64,000 bases of DNA from an uncultured Paracoccus sp. (GCF_945915435.1 NZ_CAMEFG010000008.1:19769-83768), one strand, 5' to 3'. Positions 27,265 through 36,994 are shown, numbered from the stretch's first letter. Notes: a model not told the origin generated them from the letters alone. Program-made: numbers and translations.

Positions 27265-27918
27265 ATGTCCAAAGCCGTCATCCTGATCGCCTTCCTCGCC
27301 CTCGCGCTGATGGGGGCCTGGTTCTGGACAGGCGGCGACCTGGCGCGGCTTACGGGCGGCGATACGCCCGTGGCCGAGCCGATGCCGGAACCTGTCCCCG
27401 CCAACCCCGATACCGCCCCCGATGCCGTCCCGGCCACGCCCGAGACCCAGGCCGCCGATGCCGCGGCGGATGCCGCCGCCGACGCTGCCGCGATCGCCGC
27501 GGATGTCGCCGCAAGCGCCAGCGCCATCGCCCCCGCCAGCGAGGCCGCGGCCGAAGCCGAAAGGGCCGCCGAGGAAGCCATCGAAGCCGCCTCGCGCGCG
27601 GCCGAGGCCGCAGCCAGCGCCACCGCGGCCCAGGCCATCGCGACCGACCCCGAACCTGCCGTGCAACAGGCAGGGGAAGCCGCACTGGACGCCGCCGATG
27701 CCACCACCCGTGCCGGGGACGCGGCGCAGCGCGCGGCTGAAATCCAGTCGCTTTTGACACCCGAGGGTTTCGATGCGGAACGCCTGTCCGCCCTGATCGA
27801 CGAATCCGACCTACCGGCATCGCAAAAGGCAGACTTGCAAGAACTGGTCAGCACCGCCTCGGAAGGTCCGGCACCACGGGACGCCGCGCTGGAAGATCTG
27901 CGCGAAGCCCTGCAATGA
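27265..27918 (+). CDS. Alanine-rich membrane-anchored hypothetical protein
   Basis: A 217-residue protein of unknown function. Residues 4-22 form one membrane helix ([17 protein letters not shown]). A Pro-rich linker follows, then about 100 residues that are extremely rich in Ala, Asp and Glu with an AADAAADAA pattern, suggesting a long helical or coiled-coil periplasmic rod. The C-terminal 60 residues ([16 protein letters not shown]...) look globular. The stop overlaps the next gene by 4 bp, so the two are coexpressed. The composition explains several long shadow frames here. No family was recognised. Confidence 0.7.
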   Translation: MSKAVILIAFLALALMGAWFWTGGDLARLTGGDTPVAEPMPEPVPANPDTAPDAVPATPETQAADAAADAAADAAAIAADVAASASAIAPASEAAAEAERAAEEAIEAASRAAEAAASATAAQAIATDPEPAVQQAGEAALDAADATTRAGDAAQRAAEIQSLLTPEGFDAERLSALIDESDLPASQKADLQELVSTASEGPAPRDAALEDLREALQ

Positions 27919-28790
27919 CTGCCTTCGCTGCATTCGAGGACCATATCCGCAAAGGTGGCCTGAGCGATGCGAAAGGCCCCGTCGCGATCATCCTGATCGA
28001 GGACGACACCGCCGTCGGTGCCACGCTGGCCCACCATTTGCGCACGGGCTTCAAGAGCATCCTGGCCCTGTCGCGCGAACCGTTGCCGGAAGGGGCGATC
28101 CCGGAAGGCGACACCCGCGTCACCAGCCTGCGCTTCGACGCGCGGCGGCCCGGTGCCCATGTTCCGGTCGTGAACGCCGTCATCGACGCGGTTCCGCCCG
28201 GCACCTGGCTTTATTACTGCTATAACGCGGAATTCCTGTTCTTCCCCTTTTCGGAATCGCGCAGCATCGGCGAGATGCTGGCCTTTCACGCCGAGGAACG
28301 GCGGCGGGCGATGCTGACCTATGTCATCGACCTCTATGCCCCTGACCTGAAACGCTTTCCCGATGCGGTCAGCCTGTCCGAGGCAATGTTCGACCGTAAC
28401 GGTTATTACGCGCTTGGCCGCCGCGACCGGCAGGGCGGCATGCACGAGCGGCAGCTGGATTTCTTCGGCGGCTTGCGCTGGCGGTTCGAGGAACACCTGC
28501 CGCCCGATCGCCGCCGGATCGACCGGATCGCCATCTTCCGCACGGCACAAGGGCTGCGGATCCTGCCCGACCACCGCTTCAATATCGAGGAATACAACAC
28601 CTATTCCTGCCCCTGGCATCACAACCTGACGGCGGCGATCACCTCGTTCCGGGTTGCGAAGGCGCTGGCCAGCAATCCCGGCTCGCGCCAGCAGATCGCG
28701 GATTTCAACTGGCGGAACTCGCATCCCTTCCGCTGGAATTCGCAGCAGTTGATGGACCTGGGGTTGATGGAGCCGGGCCAGTGGTTCTGA
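27915..28790 (+). CDS. Glycosyltransferase family 2-like protein with altered DxD motif
   Basis: A 291-residue protein. Residues about 20-60 (VAIILIEDDTAVGATLAHHL) look like the start of a GT-A nucleotide-sugar fold. The segment WLYYCYNAEFLFFPF lines up with the WxxxxDxDEFxxxP block of Glyco_tranf_2_4 enzymes, but the key acidic pair is replaced (NAEF). Downstream VIDLYAPDL and a C-terminal HHN region keep the family look. It may be a catalytically weak or repurposed transferase. It is coupled to the upstream membrane protein by an ATGA overlap. The assignment is by pattern only. Confidence 0.55.
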   Translation: MTAFAAFEDHIRKGGLSDAKGPVAIILIEDDTAVGATLAHHLRTGFKSILALSREPLPEGAIPEGDTRVTSLRFDARRPGAHVPVVNAVIDAVPPGTWLYYCYNAEFLFFPFSESRSIGEMLAFHAEERRRAMLTYVIDLYAPDLKRFPDAVSLSEAMFDRNGYYALGRRDRQGGMHERQLDFFGGLRWRFEEHLPPDRRRIDRIAIFRTAQGLRILPDHRFNIEEYNTYSCPWHHNLTAAITSFRVAKALASNPGSRQQIADFNWRNSHPFRWNSQQLMDLGLMEPGQWF

Positions 28791-28928
28791 AATCCGCGTA
28801 AACCGCCACGCCGGGACGAATTGTCGCGCCCTTCTGCATGCTTGCACGCGCGGCACGGTGAATGATAGACCAGCAACTGAAACCCATCGGGCGACAAGCC
28901 CCCGAAAAGGCGATAGGCAGAGCAGCAT

Positions 28929-29438
28929 ATGACAGCAAAGCAGACCAGTTTCGACAAGAATGACCTTCTGGCCTGCGCAAGGGGCGAACTGTTCGGACCG
29001 GGCAATGCCCAACTGCCCGAACCGCCCATGCTGATGATGGACCGCATCACCGATATTTCCGAGGACCGGGGCGCCTTCGGCAAGGGCCATGTCGTTGCCG
29101 AATTCGACATCAACCCCGATCTGTGGTTCTTCGCCTGCCATTTCCCCGGCAACCCGATCATGCCGGGCTGCCTGGGCCTTGACGGGCTGTGGCAGTTGAC
29201 CGGCTTCAACCTGGGCTGGCGCGGCTGGCAGGGTCGCGGCTACGCCTTGGGCGTGGGCGAGGTCAAGCTGACCGGCATGGTCCGCCCCGACCGCAACATG
29301 CTGCGCTATTTCGTCGATTTCACCAAGGCCGTGCAGACCCGCCGCCTGACGATGGGCGTCGCCAACGGCCGGGTCGAGGCCGACGGGGAAACCATCTATG
29401 AAGTCAAGGATATGAAAGTGGCCCTCTCGGCCAGTTGA
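28929..29438 (+). CDS. fabA: 3-hydroxyacyl-ACP dehydratase/isomerase FabA
   Basis: A 169-residue hotdog-fold enzyme that dehydrates 3-hydroxydecanoyl-ACP and isomerises the product to the cis-3 isomer, the branch point to unsaturated fatty acids. The catalytic His71 lies in [11 protein letters not shown] and Asp85 in LGLDGLWQL. It is followed by fabB and fabI with short gaps, the usual alphaproteobacterial fabABI operon. About 137 bp upstream is free for a promoter and FabA/B regulation. Confidence 0.96.
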   Translation: MTAKQTSFDKNDLLACARGELFGPGNAQLPEPPMLMMDRITDISEDRGAFGKGHVVAEFDINPDLWFFACHFPGNPIMPGCLGLDGLWQLTGFNLGWRGWQGRGYALGVGEVKLTGMVRPDRNMLRYFVDFTKAVQTRRLTMGVANGRVEADGETIYEVKDMKVALSAS

Positions 29439-29462
29439 ACCCAGATAAAGAAGGAGGACGCC

Positions 29463-30692
29463 ATGCGCCGCGTCGTCATTACCGGGCTGGGTATCGTCTC
29501 GCCCATCGGCAACAATGCGGCCGAGGTGACCGCCAGCCTGCGCGAAGGCCGCTCGGGCATCACATCCGCCCCGGAATATGCCGAACTGGGCTTTCGCAGC
29601 CAGGTCCACGGGATGCCGCAGATCGCGGTCGAGGACCATGTCGACAAGCGCAACCTGCGCTTCATGGGCATGGGCGCGGCCTATAACTTTATCGCCATGC
29701 AGCAGGCCATCGAGGATGCCGGGCTGGAGGAAGGCGACGTCTCGAACCCCCGCTCGGGCCTGATCATGGGGTCCGGCGGACCCTCCACCGCGAATCTTTA
29801 CGAGGCCCATCGCATCGTCAAGGAAAAGGGCGCGCCCAAGCGGATGGGACCGTTCATGGTGACGCGCTGCATGTCCTCGACCAATTCGGCCTGCCTGGCG
29901 ACGCCCTTCAAGATCAAGGGCGTGAACTATTCGATCACCTCGGCCTGCTCGACCAGCGCCCATTGCATCGGCAACGGGGTCGAACTGATCCAGATGGGCA
30001 AGCAGGACATCGTCTTCGCCGGCGGCGGCGAGGAACTGGACTGGACGCTGTCCTGCCTTTTCGACGCGATGGGCGCGATGTCGTCGAAATACAACGACAC
30101 GCCCGAAACCGCCTCTCGCCCCTATGACACGACGCGCGACGGATTCGTGATCGCGGGCGGCGGCGGCGTGCTGGTGCTGGAGGAACTGTCCCACGCATTG
30201 GCCCGCGGCGCGAAGATCTATGCCGAGGTGACGGGCTACGGCGCGACCAGCGACGGCTACGACATGGTGGCCCCGTCGGGCGAGGGCGGCGAGCGTTCGA
30301 TGCGCCTTGCCCTTTCCACCCTGCCCGAAGGGCGCAAGATCAGCTATATCAACGCGCATGGCACCTCGACCCCCGTCGGTGACGTGGGCGAAGTCGAGGC
30401 CGCCCGCCGCGTCTTCGGCGAAGATGCGGTGCCTGTCATCGGCTCGACCAAGTCCCTGACCGGCCATTCCCTGGGCGCAACGGGTGTGCATGAGGCGATC
30501 TATTCCCTGCTGATGATGCAGAACCGTTTCATCGCGGCATCGGCGAATATCACCGAACTGGACCCCCGGATCCGCCCGCAGGAAATCGCGCTGCAACGCA
30601 TCGACGATGTGGATTTCGATTCGGTCCTTTCCAACAGTTTCGGTTTCGGCGGCACCAACGCAACGCTGGCCCTGTCGGTCTATCGCGATTGA
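29463..30692 (+). CDS. fabB: 3-oxoacyl-ACP synthase I FabB
   Basis: A 409-residue ketosynthase that extends cis-unsaturated acyl-ACPs made by FabA. The active-site Cys162 is in [11 protein letters not shown]. The two catalytic His are in [11 protein letters not shown] and [12 protein letters not shown], and the C-terminal [10 protein letters not shown] is the family end motif. A strong AAGGAGGA precedes ATG 29463. Second gene of the fabABI operon. Confidence 0.96.
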   Translation: MRRVVITGLGIVSPIGNNAAEVTASLREGRSGITSAPEYAELGFRSQVHGMPQIAVEDHVDKRNLRFMGMGAAYNFIAMQQAIEDAGLEEGDVSNPRSGLIMGSGGPSTANLYEAHRIVKEKGAPKRMGPFMVTRCMSSTNSACLATPFKIKGVNYSITSACSTSAHCIGNGVELIQMGKQDIVFAGGGEELDWTLSCLFDAMGAMSSKYNDTPETASRPYDTTRDGFVIAGGGGVLVLEELSHALARGAKIYAEVTGYGATSDGYDMVAPSGEGGERSMRLALSTLPEGRKISYINAHGTSTPVGDVGEVEAARRVFGEDAVPVIGSTKSLTGHSLGATGVHEAIYSLLMMQNRFIAASANITELDPRIRPQEIALQRIDDVDFDSVLSNSFGFGGTNATLALSVYRD

Positions 30693-30711
30693 TTTAAGAA
30701 AAGGTTAAGGC

Positions 30712-31500
30712 ATGAGCGAATTGCTGAAGGGGAAACGCGGCTTGGTGATGGGGGTCGCGAACGACCGCTCGATCGCGTGGGGCATCGCGTCGGCGCTGGC
30801 GGCACAGGGGGCCGAACTGGCTTTTTCCTACCAGGGTGAGGCTTTCGGCAAGCGGGTCGAGCCGCTGGCCCGCTCGCTGGGGTCGGACCTGCTTCTGGAC
30901 ATGGACGTTCAGGACGACGAATCGCTGGATCGCGGCTTTTCCCGGCTTGAACAGGAATGGGGCGGCCTGGATATCCTGATCCACGCCATCGCCTTTTCCG
31001 ACAAATCCGAATTGACGGGCCGGTTTATCGACACGACGCGCGAGAATTTTAAGACTTCCTTGACGATTTCGTGCTATTCGCTGATCGACGTGGCCCGGCG
31101 GGCGCGGCCCCTGATGACGAATGGCGGCTCGATCATCACGCTGACCTATGCCGGATCCAACCGCGTGACGCCCTATTACAACGTGATGGGGGTGGCAAAG
31201 GCGGCGCTGGAATCCAGTGTGCGCTACCTGGCCAACGACCTGGGACCCGAGGGGATTCGCGTCAATGCGATCAGCCCCGGCCCGATGAAGACATTGGCGG
31301 GCGCCGCGATCGGCGGCGCGCGCAAGACCTATCGCCATACCGAGGCGAACGCCCCCCTGCGCGCCAATGCAACGCTGGAGGCGATCGGGGGCACGGCGGT
31401 CTGGCTGACCTCGGATTGGGGGGCATGCACGACGGGCGAGATCGTGCTGGTCGATGGCGGCTATCATGTGCTGGGCATGCCGCAATCGGACAACCTCTGA
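30712..31500 (+). CDS. fabI: Enoyl-ACP reductase FabI
   Basis: A 262-residue short-chain dehydrogenase-type enzyme that reduces trans-2-enoyl-ACP with NADH in each elongation cycle. The N-terminal GLVMGVANDRSIAWGIA is the FabI cofactor loop, and the YNVMGVAKAALE stretch carries the Tyr-x6-Lys catalytic pair. It is the target of triclosan-type inhibitors in other bacteria. The stop shares one base with the start of the following hydrolase. Confidence 0.95.
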   Translation: MSELLKGKRGLVMGVANDRSIAWGIASALAAQGAELAFSYQGEAFGKRVEPLARSLGSDLLLDMDVQDDESLDRGFSRLEQEWGGLDILIHAIAFSDKSELTGRFIDTTRENFKTSLTISCYSLIDVARRARPLMTNGGSIITLTYAGSNRVTPYYNVMGVAKAALESSVRYLANDLGPEGIRVNAISPGPMKTLAGAAIGGARKTYRHTEANAPLRANATLEAIGGTAVWLTSDWGACTTGEIVLVDGGYHVLGMPQSDNL

Positions 31501-32324
31501 TGCGGTATTTCCCGGCACCGGACGGGGCGCGGCTGGCCTATCGCGACGAAGGCGCGGGCATCCCGGTCCTGGCGCTGGCGGGGCTGACGCGCACGGGTGC
31601 CGATTTTGACTATCTCGCGCCGCATCTGCCGGATGTGCGGTTGATCCGGCCCGATTATCGGGGACGCGGCGCATCCGAATGGACCGGCCCGGACAGCTAT
31701 ACGGTCGAGCAAGAGGCCGCCGATGCGCTGGCCCTGCTGGACCATTTGGAAATTCCCAGGGCGGCGCTGCTGGGCACCTCTCGCGGGGGGCTGATCGGGT
31801 TGCATCTGGCGGCCAGCGCAAACCATCGGCTGGCAGGGCTGTGCCTGAACGACGTCGGCCCGGTGATCGAAACCGAGGGTTTGCGACGCATTTCCGCCTA
31901 TATCGGGCGCAATCCCTCGGTGAACAACCATGCCGAACTGGCCGAGGTGCTGCCCAGGGTAATGGAGGGGTTTGCCAATGTCCCGCCCTCGCGCTGGCTG
32001 GAGGAAGCGCGCAAGCATTATCAGCCCGACGGCGGCAAGCTGGTCATCACCTATGATCCCGCCCTGCGCGACGCCTTCGTCGAGGCGTTCCGGGACGACC
32101 TGTCCGATGCCTGGCCGCAGTTCGACGCGGCAAGGAACCTGCCGCTGGCGGTGATCCGGGGTGCAAACTCGGACCTGCTGTCCAGGGCCACCGTGGCCGA
32201 GATGCAAAGGCGCCGCCCCGACATGATCGTGGCAGAGGTGCCGGATCGCGCGCATATCCCCTTTCTGGACGAACCCGAGGCGCTCGACGCGATTCGCGGG
32301 TGGCTGGATCGGATTGCCATCTGA
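31500..32324 (+). CDS. Alpha/beta hydrolase
   Basis: A 274-residue alpha/beta-hydrolase-fold protein. The nucleophile elbow is GTSRGG near residue 96-101 (Ser), the catalytic His is in DRAHIPFLDE near the C-terminus, and an oxyanion-type ALAGLTRTG sits after strand 3. It begins directly at the fabI stop (TGATG) and so is cotranscribed with the fab operon, hinting at an ester or acyl substrate. The substrate is unknown. Confidence 0.82.
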   Translation: MRYFPAPDGARLAYRDEGAGIPVLALAGLTRTGADFDYLAPHLPDVRLIRPDYRGRGASEWTGPDSYTVEQEAADALALLDHLEIPRAALLGTSRGGLIGLHLAASANHRLAGLCLNDVGPVIETEGLRRISAYIGRNPSVNNHAELAEVLPRVMEGFANVPPSRWLEEARKHYQPDGGKLVITYDPALRDAFVEAFRDDLSDAWPQFDAARNLPLAVIRGANSDLLSRATVAEMQRRRPDMIVAEVPDRAHIPFLDEPEALDAIRGWLDRIAI

Positions 32325-32355
32325 ATCGGATGGTGGACATGGCCAAGGGGCAGGA

Positions 32356-32365
32356 TTATCTATAA
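32356..32365 (+). promoter_or_regulatory. BioR operator upstream of bioR
   Basis: TTATCTATAA, an exact match to the alphaproteobacterial BioR box (TTATMKATAA). It ends 3 bp before the bioR ATG, where binding would block transcription or translation start, consistent with autoregulation. Confidence 0.8.
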
Positions 32366-32368
32366 TCC

Positions 32369-33013
32369 ATGCCCCAGCCACCCGGTGAAACCCTTGCCAC
32401 CCGCATCGCCCGCACCCTTGCCGAACGCATCATCTCGGGTCGGATCCCACCGGGTGCGCGGCTGAGGCAGGACCACATCGCGACCGAATTCGGCGCCAGC
32501 CACGTCCCCGTGCGCGAAGCCTTCCGCCGTCTGGAGGCGCAGGGCCTGGCGGAAAGCCTGCCCCGACGTGGTGTCCGCGTCACCAGCTTCGACATCGCCG
32601 AACTGCGCGAGGTCGCCGAAATGCGCGCCTCGCTGGAATCGCTGGCGCTGCGCCATGCGGCGCCCAACATGACCCCCGCCGTTCTGGCCGAGGCCGAGGA
32701 GGCCACCGCCGCCGCCGAATCCGCCCCTGACGTGCAGGTGTGGGAATCCGCGAATCGCCGCTTTCACCGCCTGATCCTGACCCCCTGCCACATGCCGCGG
32801 CTGCTGGCGACGATCGACGACCTGCATGCCGCCAGCGCGCGCTTCCTGTTTGCAGCCTGGCGGCAGGAATGGGAATCGAAGACCGACCATGACCATCGCG
32901 CCATCATCCTTGCGCTGCGAAAGGGCCAGACCGATATGGCCTGCATGACCCTTGCCCGCCATGTCGGGTGGATCGGCCGGCGGCGCGGGGGACAAAAAAC
33001 GATGATTTCCTAA
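32369..33013 (+). CDS. bioR: GntR-family biotin regulator BioR
   Basis: A 214-residue FadR/FCD-type regulator. The N-terminal winged HTH runs about residues 10-75 ([18 protein letters not shown], with [15 protein letters not shown] as recognition helix); the C-terminal part is the all-helical FCD ligand domain with [13 protein letters not shown]. Identity as BioR rests on position next to bioY-bioB and on three BioR boxes, one at its own start and two before bioY. BioR represses biotin genes when biotin is sufficient. There is no clear Shine-Dalgarno sequence; the operator fills that space, so the message may be leaderless. Confidence 0.85.
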   Translation: MPQPPGETLATRIARTLAERIISGRIPPGARLRQDHIATEFGASHVPVREAFRRLEAQGLAESLPRRGVRVTSFDIAELREVAEMRASLESLALRHAAPNMTPAVLAEAEEATAAAESAPDVQVWESANRRFHRLILTPCHMPRLLATIDDLHAASARFLFAAWRQEWESKTDHDHRAIILALRKGQTDMACMTLARHVGWIGRRRGGQKTMIS

Positions 33014-33036
33014 GCCTCTACGCGAATATTTATAAA

Positions 33037-33046
33037 TTATCTATAA
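33037..33046 (+). promoter_or_regulatory. BioR operator 1 upstream of bioY
   Basis: Exact TTATCTATAA about 70 bp before the bioY start. The embedded TATAAT could also be the -10 element of bioY, so BioR binding would occlude the polymerase. Confidence 0.8.
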
Positions 33047-33080
33047 TCCTGCTTGCAGCGATCCCGATACCTTGCCCTGT

Positions 33081-33090
33081 TTATAGATAT
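33081..33090 (+). promoter_or_regulatory. BioR operator 2 upstream of bioY
   Basis: TTATAGATAT, one mismatch from the consensus read in the other orientation. It lies 44 bp from operator 1, about four helical turns, which would allow cooperative binding. Confidence 0.6.
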
Positions 33091-33115
33091 CTTGACCGAT
33101 ATCGACGGAGCACAC

Positions 33116-33673
33116 ATGTCCACCCACAGCCATTCCATCCCCCAAGGGACAAGCATCACGAAATTCGCGGCCTGCACGGTGGCGGGGGCCGCGCTGATCA
33201 CGCTTGGCGCAAAGACCCAGATCCCCTTCTGGCCGGTGCCGATGACGCTGCACACGCTGGCAGTGTTCTGGATCGCGGTCAGCTTTGGCCCGCGCCTGGC
33301 GCTTGCCGCGATGGCGGCCTATCTGGCGGCGGGCGCGGCGGGGGCGCCGGTCTTTTCCGGCTCGCCCGAGCGGGGTATCGGCCTTGCCTATATGTTCGGG
33401 CCGACGGGCGGTTATCTGCTGGGCTATCTGGTCGCGGCGGGCCTGATCGGCTGGCTGGCGCGTGGGGCCTCGTTGCCCCGGCAGGCGATGGCGATGCTGG
33501 CAGGGCTTGCAACCGTCTACGCCCTTGGCCTTGCCTGGCTTGGCAATTTCGTCCCCGCCCGCGAGTTGCTGGCCGCCGGGCTGACGCCCTTCCTTGCCGG
33601 AGACCTGCTGAAGATCGCGCTGGTCTGCGCGCTGGCCCGTGGCTGGCAGCGCCTGAAAGGCGGCGCGCAATGA
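33116..33673 (+). CDS. bioY: Biotin transporter BioY
   Basis: A 185-residue membrane protein with about six helices, the substrate-binding S component of biotin ECF transporters. [21 protein letters not shown] and [16 protein letters not shown] are its signature stretches. No bioM/bioN energising genes are adjacent, so it may work alone or with a shared module. ATG 33116 has GGAG 6 bp upstream. The stop overlaps the bioB start by 4 bp. Confidence 0.92.
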   Translation: MSTHSHSIPQGTSITKFAACTVAGAALITLGAKTQIPFWPVPMTLHTLAVFWIAVSFGPRLALAAMAAYLAAGAAGAPVFSGSPERGIGLAYMFGPTGGYLLGYLVAAGLIGWLARGASLPRQAMAMLAGLATVYALGLAWLGNFVPARELLAAGLTPFLAGDLLKIALVCALARGWQRLKGGAQ

Positions 33674-34647
33674 TCCGCCGCGACTGGACCCTGGACGAGG
33701 CGGGCCGGATCCACGCCCTGCCCCTGCCCCTGCTGATGGCCCGCGCGGGCCGGGTCCACGCCGCCCATTTCGACCCGACCGTGATCGAGACGGCCAGCCT
33801 TCTGTCCATCAAGACCGGCGGCTGCCCCGAGGATTGCGGCTATTGTTCGCAAAGCGCGCATCACGATACGGGCGTCAAGGCGACCCGGCTGATGGACAAG
33901 GCCGAGGTCGTCGCGGCCGCCCGGCGCGCCAAGGCGGCGGGGGCGCAGCGTTTCTGCATGGGTGCGGCCTGGCGCAGCCCCAAGGACCGCGACATGGACA
34001 AGCTGTGCGACATGGTGCGCGAAGTCAGCGGGTTGGGGCTGGAGACCTGCATGACCCTGGGGATGCTGACGCCCGCGCAGGTCGCGAAGCTGAAGGCGGC
34101 GGGGCTGGATTTCTACAACCACAACATCGACACCTCGCCCGAATATTATGCGCAGATCGCCTCGACCCGGACGATCGGGGACCGGCTGGAAACGCTGGAA
34201 CATGTCCGCAAGGGCGGCATCCGCACCTGCTGCGGCGGCATCATCGGCATGGGCGAGGCCGAGGGCGACCGCATCTCGATGCTGGTAACGCTGGCCACGC
34301 TGCCCGCCCACCCCGACAGCGTGCCGATCAACCTGTGGAACCGGGTCGAGGGCGTGCCGGTGCAGGAACGCGCCCGCCCCGTCGATCCCTTCGCACTGGT
34401 GCGCACCATCGCGCTGGCCCGCATCCTGATGCCCGCCAGCATCGTCAGGCTGTCCGCCGGCCGCACGGGGATGAGCGATGAACTGCAAGTGCTGTGCTTC
34501 CTGGCCGGGGCGAACTCGATCTTCGTGGGCGACATGCTGCTGACGACCGAGAACCCGGCAAGCTGGCAGGACGCCGACCTGCTGGAACGGGTGGGCATGA
34601 CCGTCGCCCCCTGCAACCCGCAGCGGACCGGAATCGCGGCGCAATAG
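33670..34647 (+). CDS. bioB: Biotin synthase
   Basis: A 325-residue radical-SAM enzyme that inserts sulfur into dethiobiotin. Cys52, Cys56 and Cys59 (CPEDCGYC) bind the SAM [4Fe-4S] cluster. The second cluster and substrate sites are seen in YNHNIDTS and RLSAGRTGM. No bioF, bioD or bioA lies nearby; with coupling to bioY this suggests the cell may import a precursor such as dethiobiotin, or that the other genes lie elsewhere. Confidence 0.95.
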   Translation: MIRRDWTLDEAGRIHALPLPLLMARAGRVHAAHFDPTVIETASLLSIKTGGCPEDCGYCSQSAHHDTGVKATRLMDKAEVVAAARRAKAAGAQRFCMGAAWRSPKDRDMDKLCDMVREVSGLGLETCMTLGMLTPAQVAKLKAAGLDFYNHNIDTSPEYYAQIASTRTIGDRLETLEHVRKGGIRTCCGGIIGMGEAEGDRISMLVTLATLPAHPDSVPINLWNRVEGVPVQERARPVDPFALVRTIALARILMPASIVRLSAGRTGMSDELQVLCFLAGANSIFVGDMLLTTENPASWQDADLLERVGMTVAPCNPQRTGIAAQ

Positions 34648-34712
34648 CGCAACCCCTTCCACCGGGCGCGCGGATTTGCGACATCTGGGCCGACGAATGA
34701 AAGGCAGCACCG

Positions 34713-35414
34713 ATGCCCGACCGCCCGCCCCAGCCCGCAACGACCACCCTGCTGACCGGGCGGGTCCGCCCCCTGCCCGACAGCGACCGGACCAGCGGGA
34801 TCTACAAGACCCCCGTCACCGGCCCGCTGCAACTGGGCGCACTTGGCCTGGAGGGCGACGAACAGGCCGACCTGCGCGTTCACGGCGGCATCGAAAAGGC
34901 GGTCCATCACTATCCCGCCGAACATTACCCCGATTGGCGGGCCGAGCTTGGCCCCCTGCCCGACCTGGCCCGGCCCGGCGGCTTTGGCGAGAACATCTCG
35001 ACCACCGGCCTGACCGAGGAAAACGTGGCCGTCGGCGACATCTTCCGGCTTGGCGGCGCGCTGGTGCAGGTCTCGCAGGGGCGCCAGCCGTGCTGGAAGC
35101 TGAACCGGCGCTTCGGCGTGCCCGACATGGCGCGGCGGGTGCAGGGAACCGGGCGCACGGGCTGGTATTACCGCGTCCTGCAACCGGGCCGGGTCGCCCC
35201 CGGCGACCTGCTTGCGCTTGATGATCGCATCGCGCCGGAATGGACGCTGCGCCGGTTGTGGCATGCGCTTTACGTCGACCGCATGAACCTGGCCGAGCTG
35301 CGCGGCATCGCCGCCCTTGACGTTCTGGCCGAAGGGTGGCGCAAATACGCCATCCGGCGGCTGGACAGCGGCCGGGTCGAGGATTGGAACAAGCGCCTGG
35401 AGGGCCGCGAATGA
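34713..35414 (+). CDS. MOSC-domain protein, YiiM-like
   Basis: A 233-residue protein. DLRVHGGIEKAVHHYPAEHY, then GGFGENISTTGL and GRQPCWKLNRRF are the three conserved blocks of the YiiM group; the Cys of RQPC is the molybdenum ligand in MOSC proteins. YiiM reduces N-hydroxylated base analogues such as 6-hydroxylaminopurine using Moco. The C-terminal 3-alpha domain (about residues 175-225) is present. It overlaps the pyridoxal kinase gene by 4 bp. Confidence 0.87.
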   Translation: MPDRPPQPATTTLLTGRVRPLPDSDRTSGIYKTPVTGPLQLGALGLEGDEQADLRVHGGIEKAVHHYPAEHYPDWRAELGPLPDLARPGGFGENISTTGLTEENVAVGDIFRLGGALVQVSQGRQPCWKLNRRFGVPDMARRVQGTGRTGWYYRVLQPGRVAPGDLLALDDRIAPEWTLRRLWHALYVDRMNLAELRGIAALDVLAEGWRKYAIRRLDSGRVEDWNKRLEGRE

Positions 35415-36262
35415 AGAAACCGCCGCTCGTCATCTCGATCCAGAGCCAGGTGGTCTTTGGCCATGTCGGCAATTCCGCCGCGATCTTTCCCATGCAGGCG
35501 GCGGGGCTGGAGGTCGCAGCGATCCCGACCGTGCTTTTTTCCAACACGCCGCATTATCCGACGCTGCGCGGCTGCCCGACACCGCCCGAAATCTTCGCCG
35601 ACCTGCTGACGGGGGCCGAGGAGCGCGGGCTGCCCGCCCGCGCGTCCTTTGTCCTGTCGGGCTATATCGGCTCGGTCGAGGTGGCGCGGATGGCGGCGCG
35701 TTTCGTGGCCGGGGCCAAGGCAGCAAATCCCGGCCTGCGCTATATCTGCGACCCGGTGATGGGCGACACCGGGCCGGGGCTTTACGTTCCGCCCGAGATC
35801 GCCGCCATCATGCGCGCGGACCTGTTGCCGCAGGCCGACCTTGCCACCCCCAACCAGTTTGAACTTGGCTGGCTGACCGGGCTGGACATCCACACCCTGG
35901 CCGACCTGCATCGCGCACGGCAACGGCTGAACATGACCCCCCAGGCGCTGCTGATCGCCACCGGCTGCAAGCTGGACGACACACCCGAAGGCATGATCGA
36001 AAGCGTCATCCTGTCCGGGCATGGCGAGACCCGCCACCCGACGCCCTATCTGCCGATTTTCCTGTCGGGGACGGGCGACCTTTATACCGGGCTGCTGACG
36101 GCAGAGCTGGGCGGCGGCGCGACCCCCGCGCAGGCGGTCGAACAGGCGCAGCGCCTGACCGCCCTTGCCCTGAAACGCGCCCGCGTCCTTGGCGCGAAAG
36201 AGGTGGTCCTGTCCGACCCCGCCTTTCGCCGCGCGCTGCTGGAACTGTCACCGCCGGAATAG
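35411..36262 (+). CDS. pdxY: Pyridoxal kinase
   Basis: A 283-residue ribokinase-fold enzyme that phosphorylates pyridoxal, pyridoxine or pyridoxamine in the B6 salvage pathway. SIQSQVVFGHVGNSAAIFPMQ is the pyridoxal-binding N-terminus, YICDPVMGDTGPGLYV the central signature, and GTGDLYTGLL the anion hole with catalytic Asp. ATG 35411 overlaps the MOSC gene stop. PdxK versus PdxY cannot be separated from sequence alone; length and motifs favour the PdxY type. Confidence 0.9.
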   Translation: MKKPPLVISIQSQVVFGHVGNSAAIFPMQAAGLEVAAIPTVLFSNTPHYPTLRGCPTPPEIFADLLTGAEERGLPARASFVLSGYIGSVEVARMAARFVAGAKAANPGLRYICDPVMGDTGPGLYVPPEIAAIMRADLLPQADLATPNQFELGWLTGLDIHTLADLHRARQRLNMTPQALLIATGCKLDDTPEGMIESVILSGHGETRHPTPYLPIFLSGTGDLYTGLLTAELGGGATPAQAVEQAQRLTALALKRARVLGAKEVVLSDPAFRRALLELSPPE

Positions 36263-36269
36263 GCGCCGA

Positions 36270-36298
36270 AAAGAAAGGCCGCGACCCGAGGGGCGCGG
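36270..36298 (-). terminator. Intrinsic terminator after rpmG
   Basis: On the minus strand CCGCGCCC, loop CTC, GGGTCGCGG (one bulge), then CCTTTCTTTTC. It lies 28 bp after the rpmG stop. On the plus strand the hairpin lacks a T run, so it ends the convergent pdxY message less clearly. Confidence 0.7.
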
Positions 36299-36326
36299 CT
36301 GCAACAGGTTGTCCTGTCGGGCAAGA

Positions 36327-36494
36327 TTACTTGATCTTGCCTTCCTTGTATTCGACATGTTTGCGCACGACCGGATCGTATTTGTTGACCGTCATCTTTT
36401 CGGTCATCGTGCGGGCGTTTTTCTTGGTGACATAGAAATGCCCGGTTCCGGCCGTCGAGTTCAGACGGATCTTGATCGTCGTCGGCTTCGCCAT
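36327..36494 (-). CDS. rpmG: 50S ribosomal protein L33
   Basis: A 55-residue ribosomal protein of the large subunit. It starts [16 protein letters not shown] at ATG 36494 with AGGAG about 8 bp upstream and ends [13 protein letters not shown]. The conserved FYVTKKN and [13 protein letters not shown] stretches are diagnostic of L33. There are no zinc-binding CxxC pairs, so it is the zinc-free form. The gene stands alone and is followed by an intrinsic terminator. Confidence 0.95.
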
Positions 36495-36624
36495 TGGTTA
36501 TCGCTCCTGCTGCGGGGCGGCAGGCTAAGGCCGCGATTCACCCCGGAAATCCCTTGGAAGCCCGCTTTTTAGTCGCAAAACGGTCAGAGTCAACCTGAAA
36601 AGGGCGCAAACGCGGGGAAAACAC

Positions 36625-36994
36625 GCAGATGGCCTGTAAGCCGGATTTTGTTCCGGGGTCGCCCCCTTCGATGACCATTCCTCTAGCCCCGCTGTTGCCA
36701 ACGGGGTCTGGCTGCCAACCCGGACCTGCTGGGGCGAAGGCAGCCCTGCCTTGCGGCGCGCGGTCCCTATTCGGCATTGCTCCCGGTGGGGCTTGCCGTG
36801 CCGGTCCGGTTGCCCGTCCCGCGGTAGGCTCTTACCCTACCGTTTCACCCTTGCCCATGCGCGCATGGGCGGTCTCTTCTCTGTGGCGCTTTCCCTGGGG
36901 TCGCCCCCGCCGGGCGTTACCCGGCACCGTGCCTTCATGGAGTCCGGACTTTCCTCGTGGGTCCGAAGACCCCCGCGGCCATCCGGCCATCTGC
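36625..36994 (-). ncRNA. rnpB: RNase P RNA
   Basis: The RNA subunit of RNase P, which cuts the 5' leader from tRNA precursors. On the minus strand the 5' end GCAGATGGCC (36994-36985) pairs with the 3' GGCCATCTGC (36634-36625) to form helix P1. The near-5' GAGGAAAGTCCGGACTCCAT and the 3' AACAAAATCCGGCTTACAGG are the universal conserved blocks. Ends are placed from P1 pairing and could be off by a few bases. Confidence 0.95.

Noticed and set aside
27135..30596. A 1153-codon open frame on the minus strand
   Set aside because: It is antisense to fabA, fabB and the upstream genes and shows no domain; long shadow frames are expected at this GC content.
32361..32366. TATAAT as a -10 element for bioR
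   Set aside because: A start 7 bp downstream would fall after the ATG; the hexamer is part of the BioR box.
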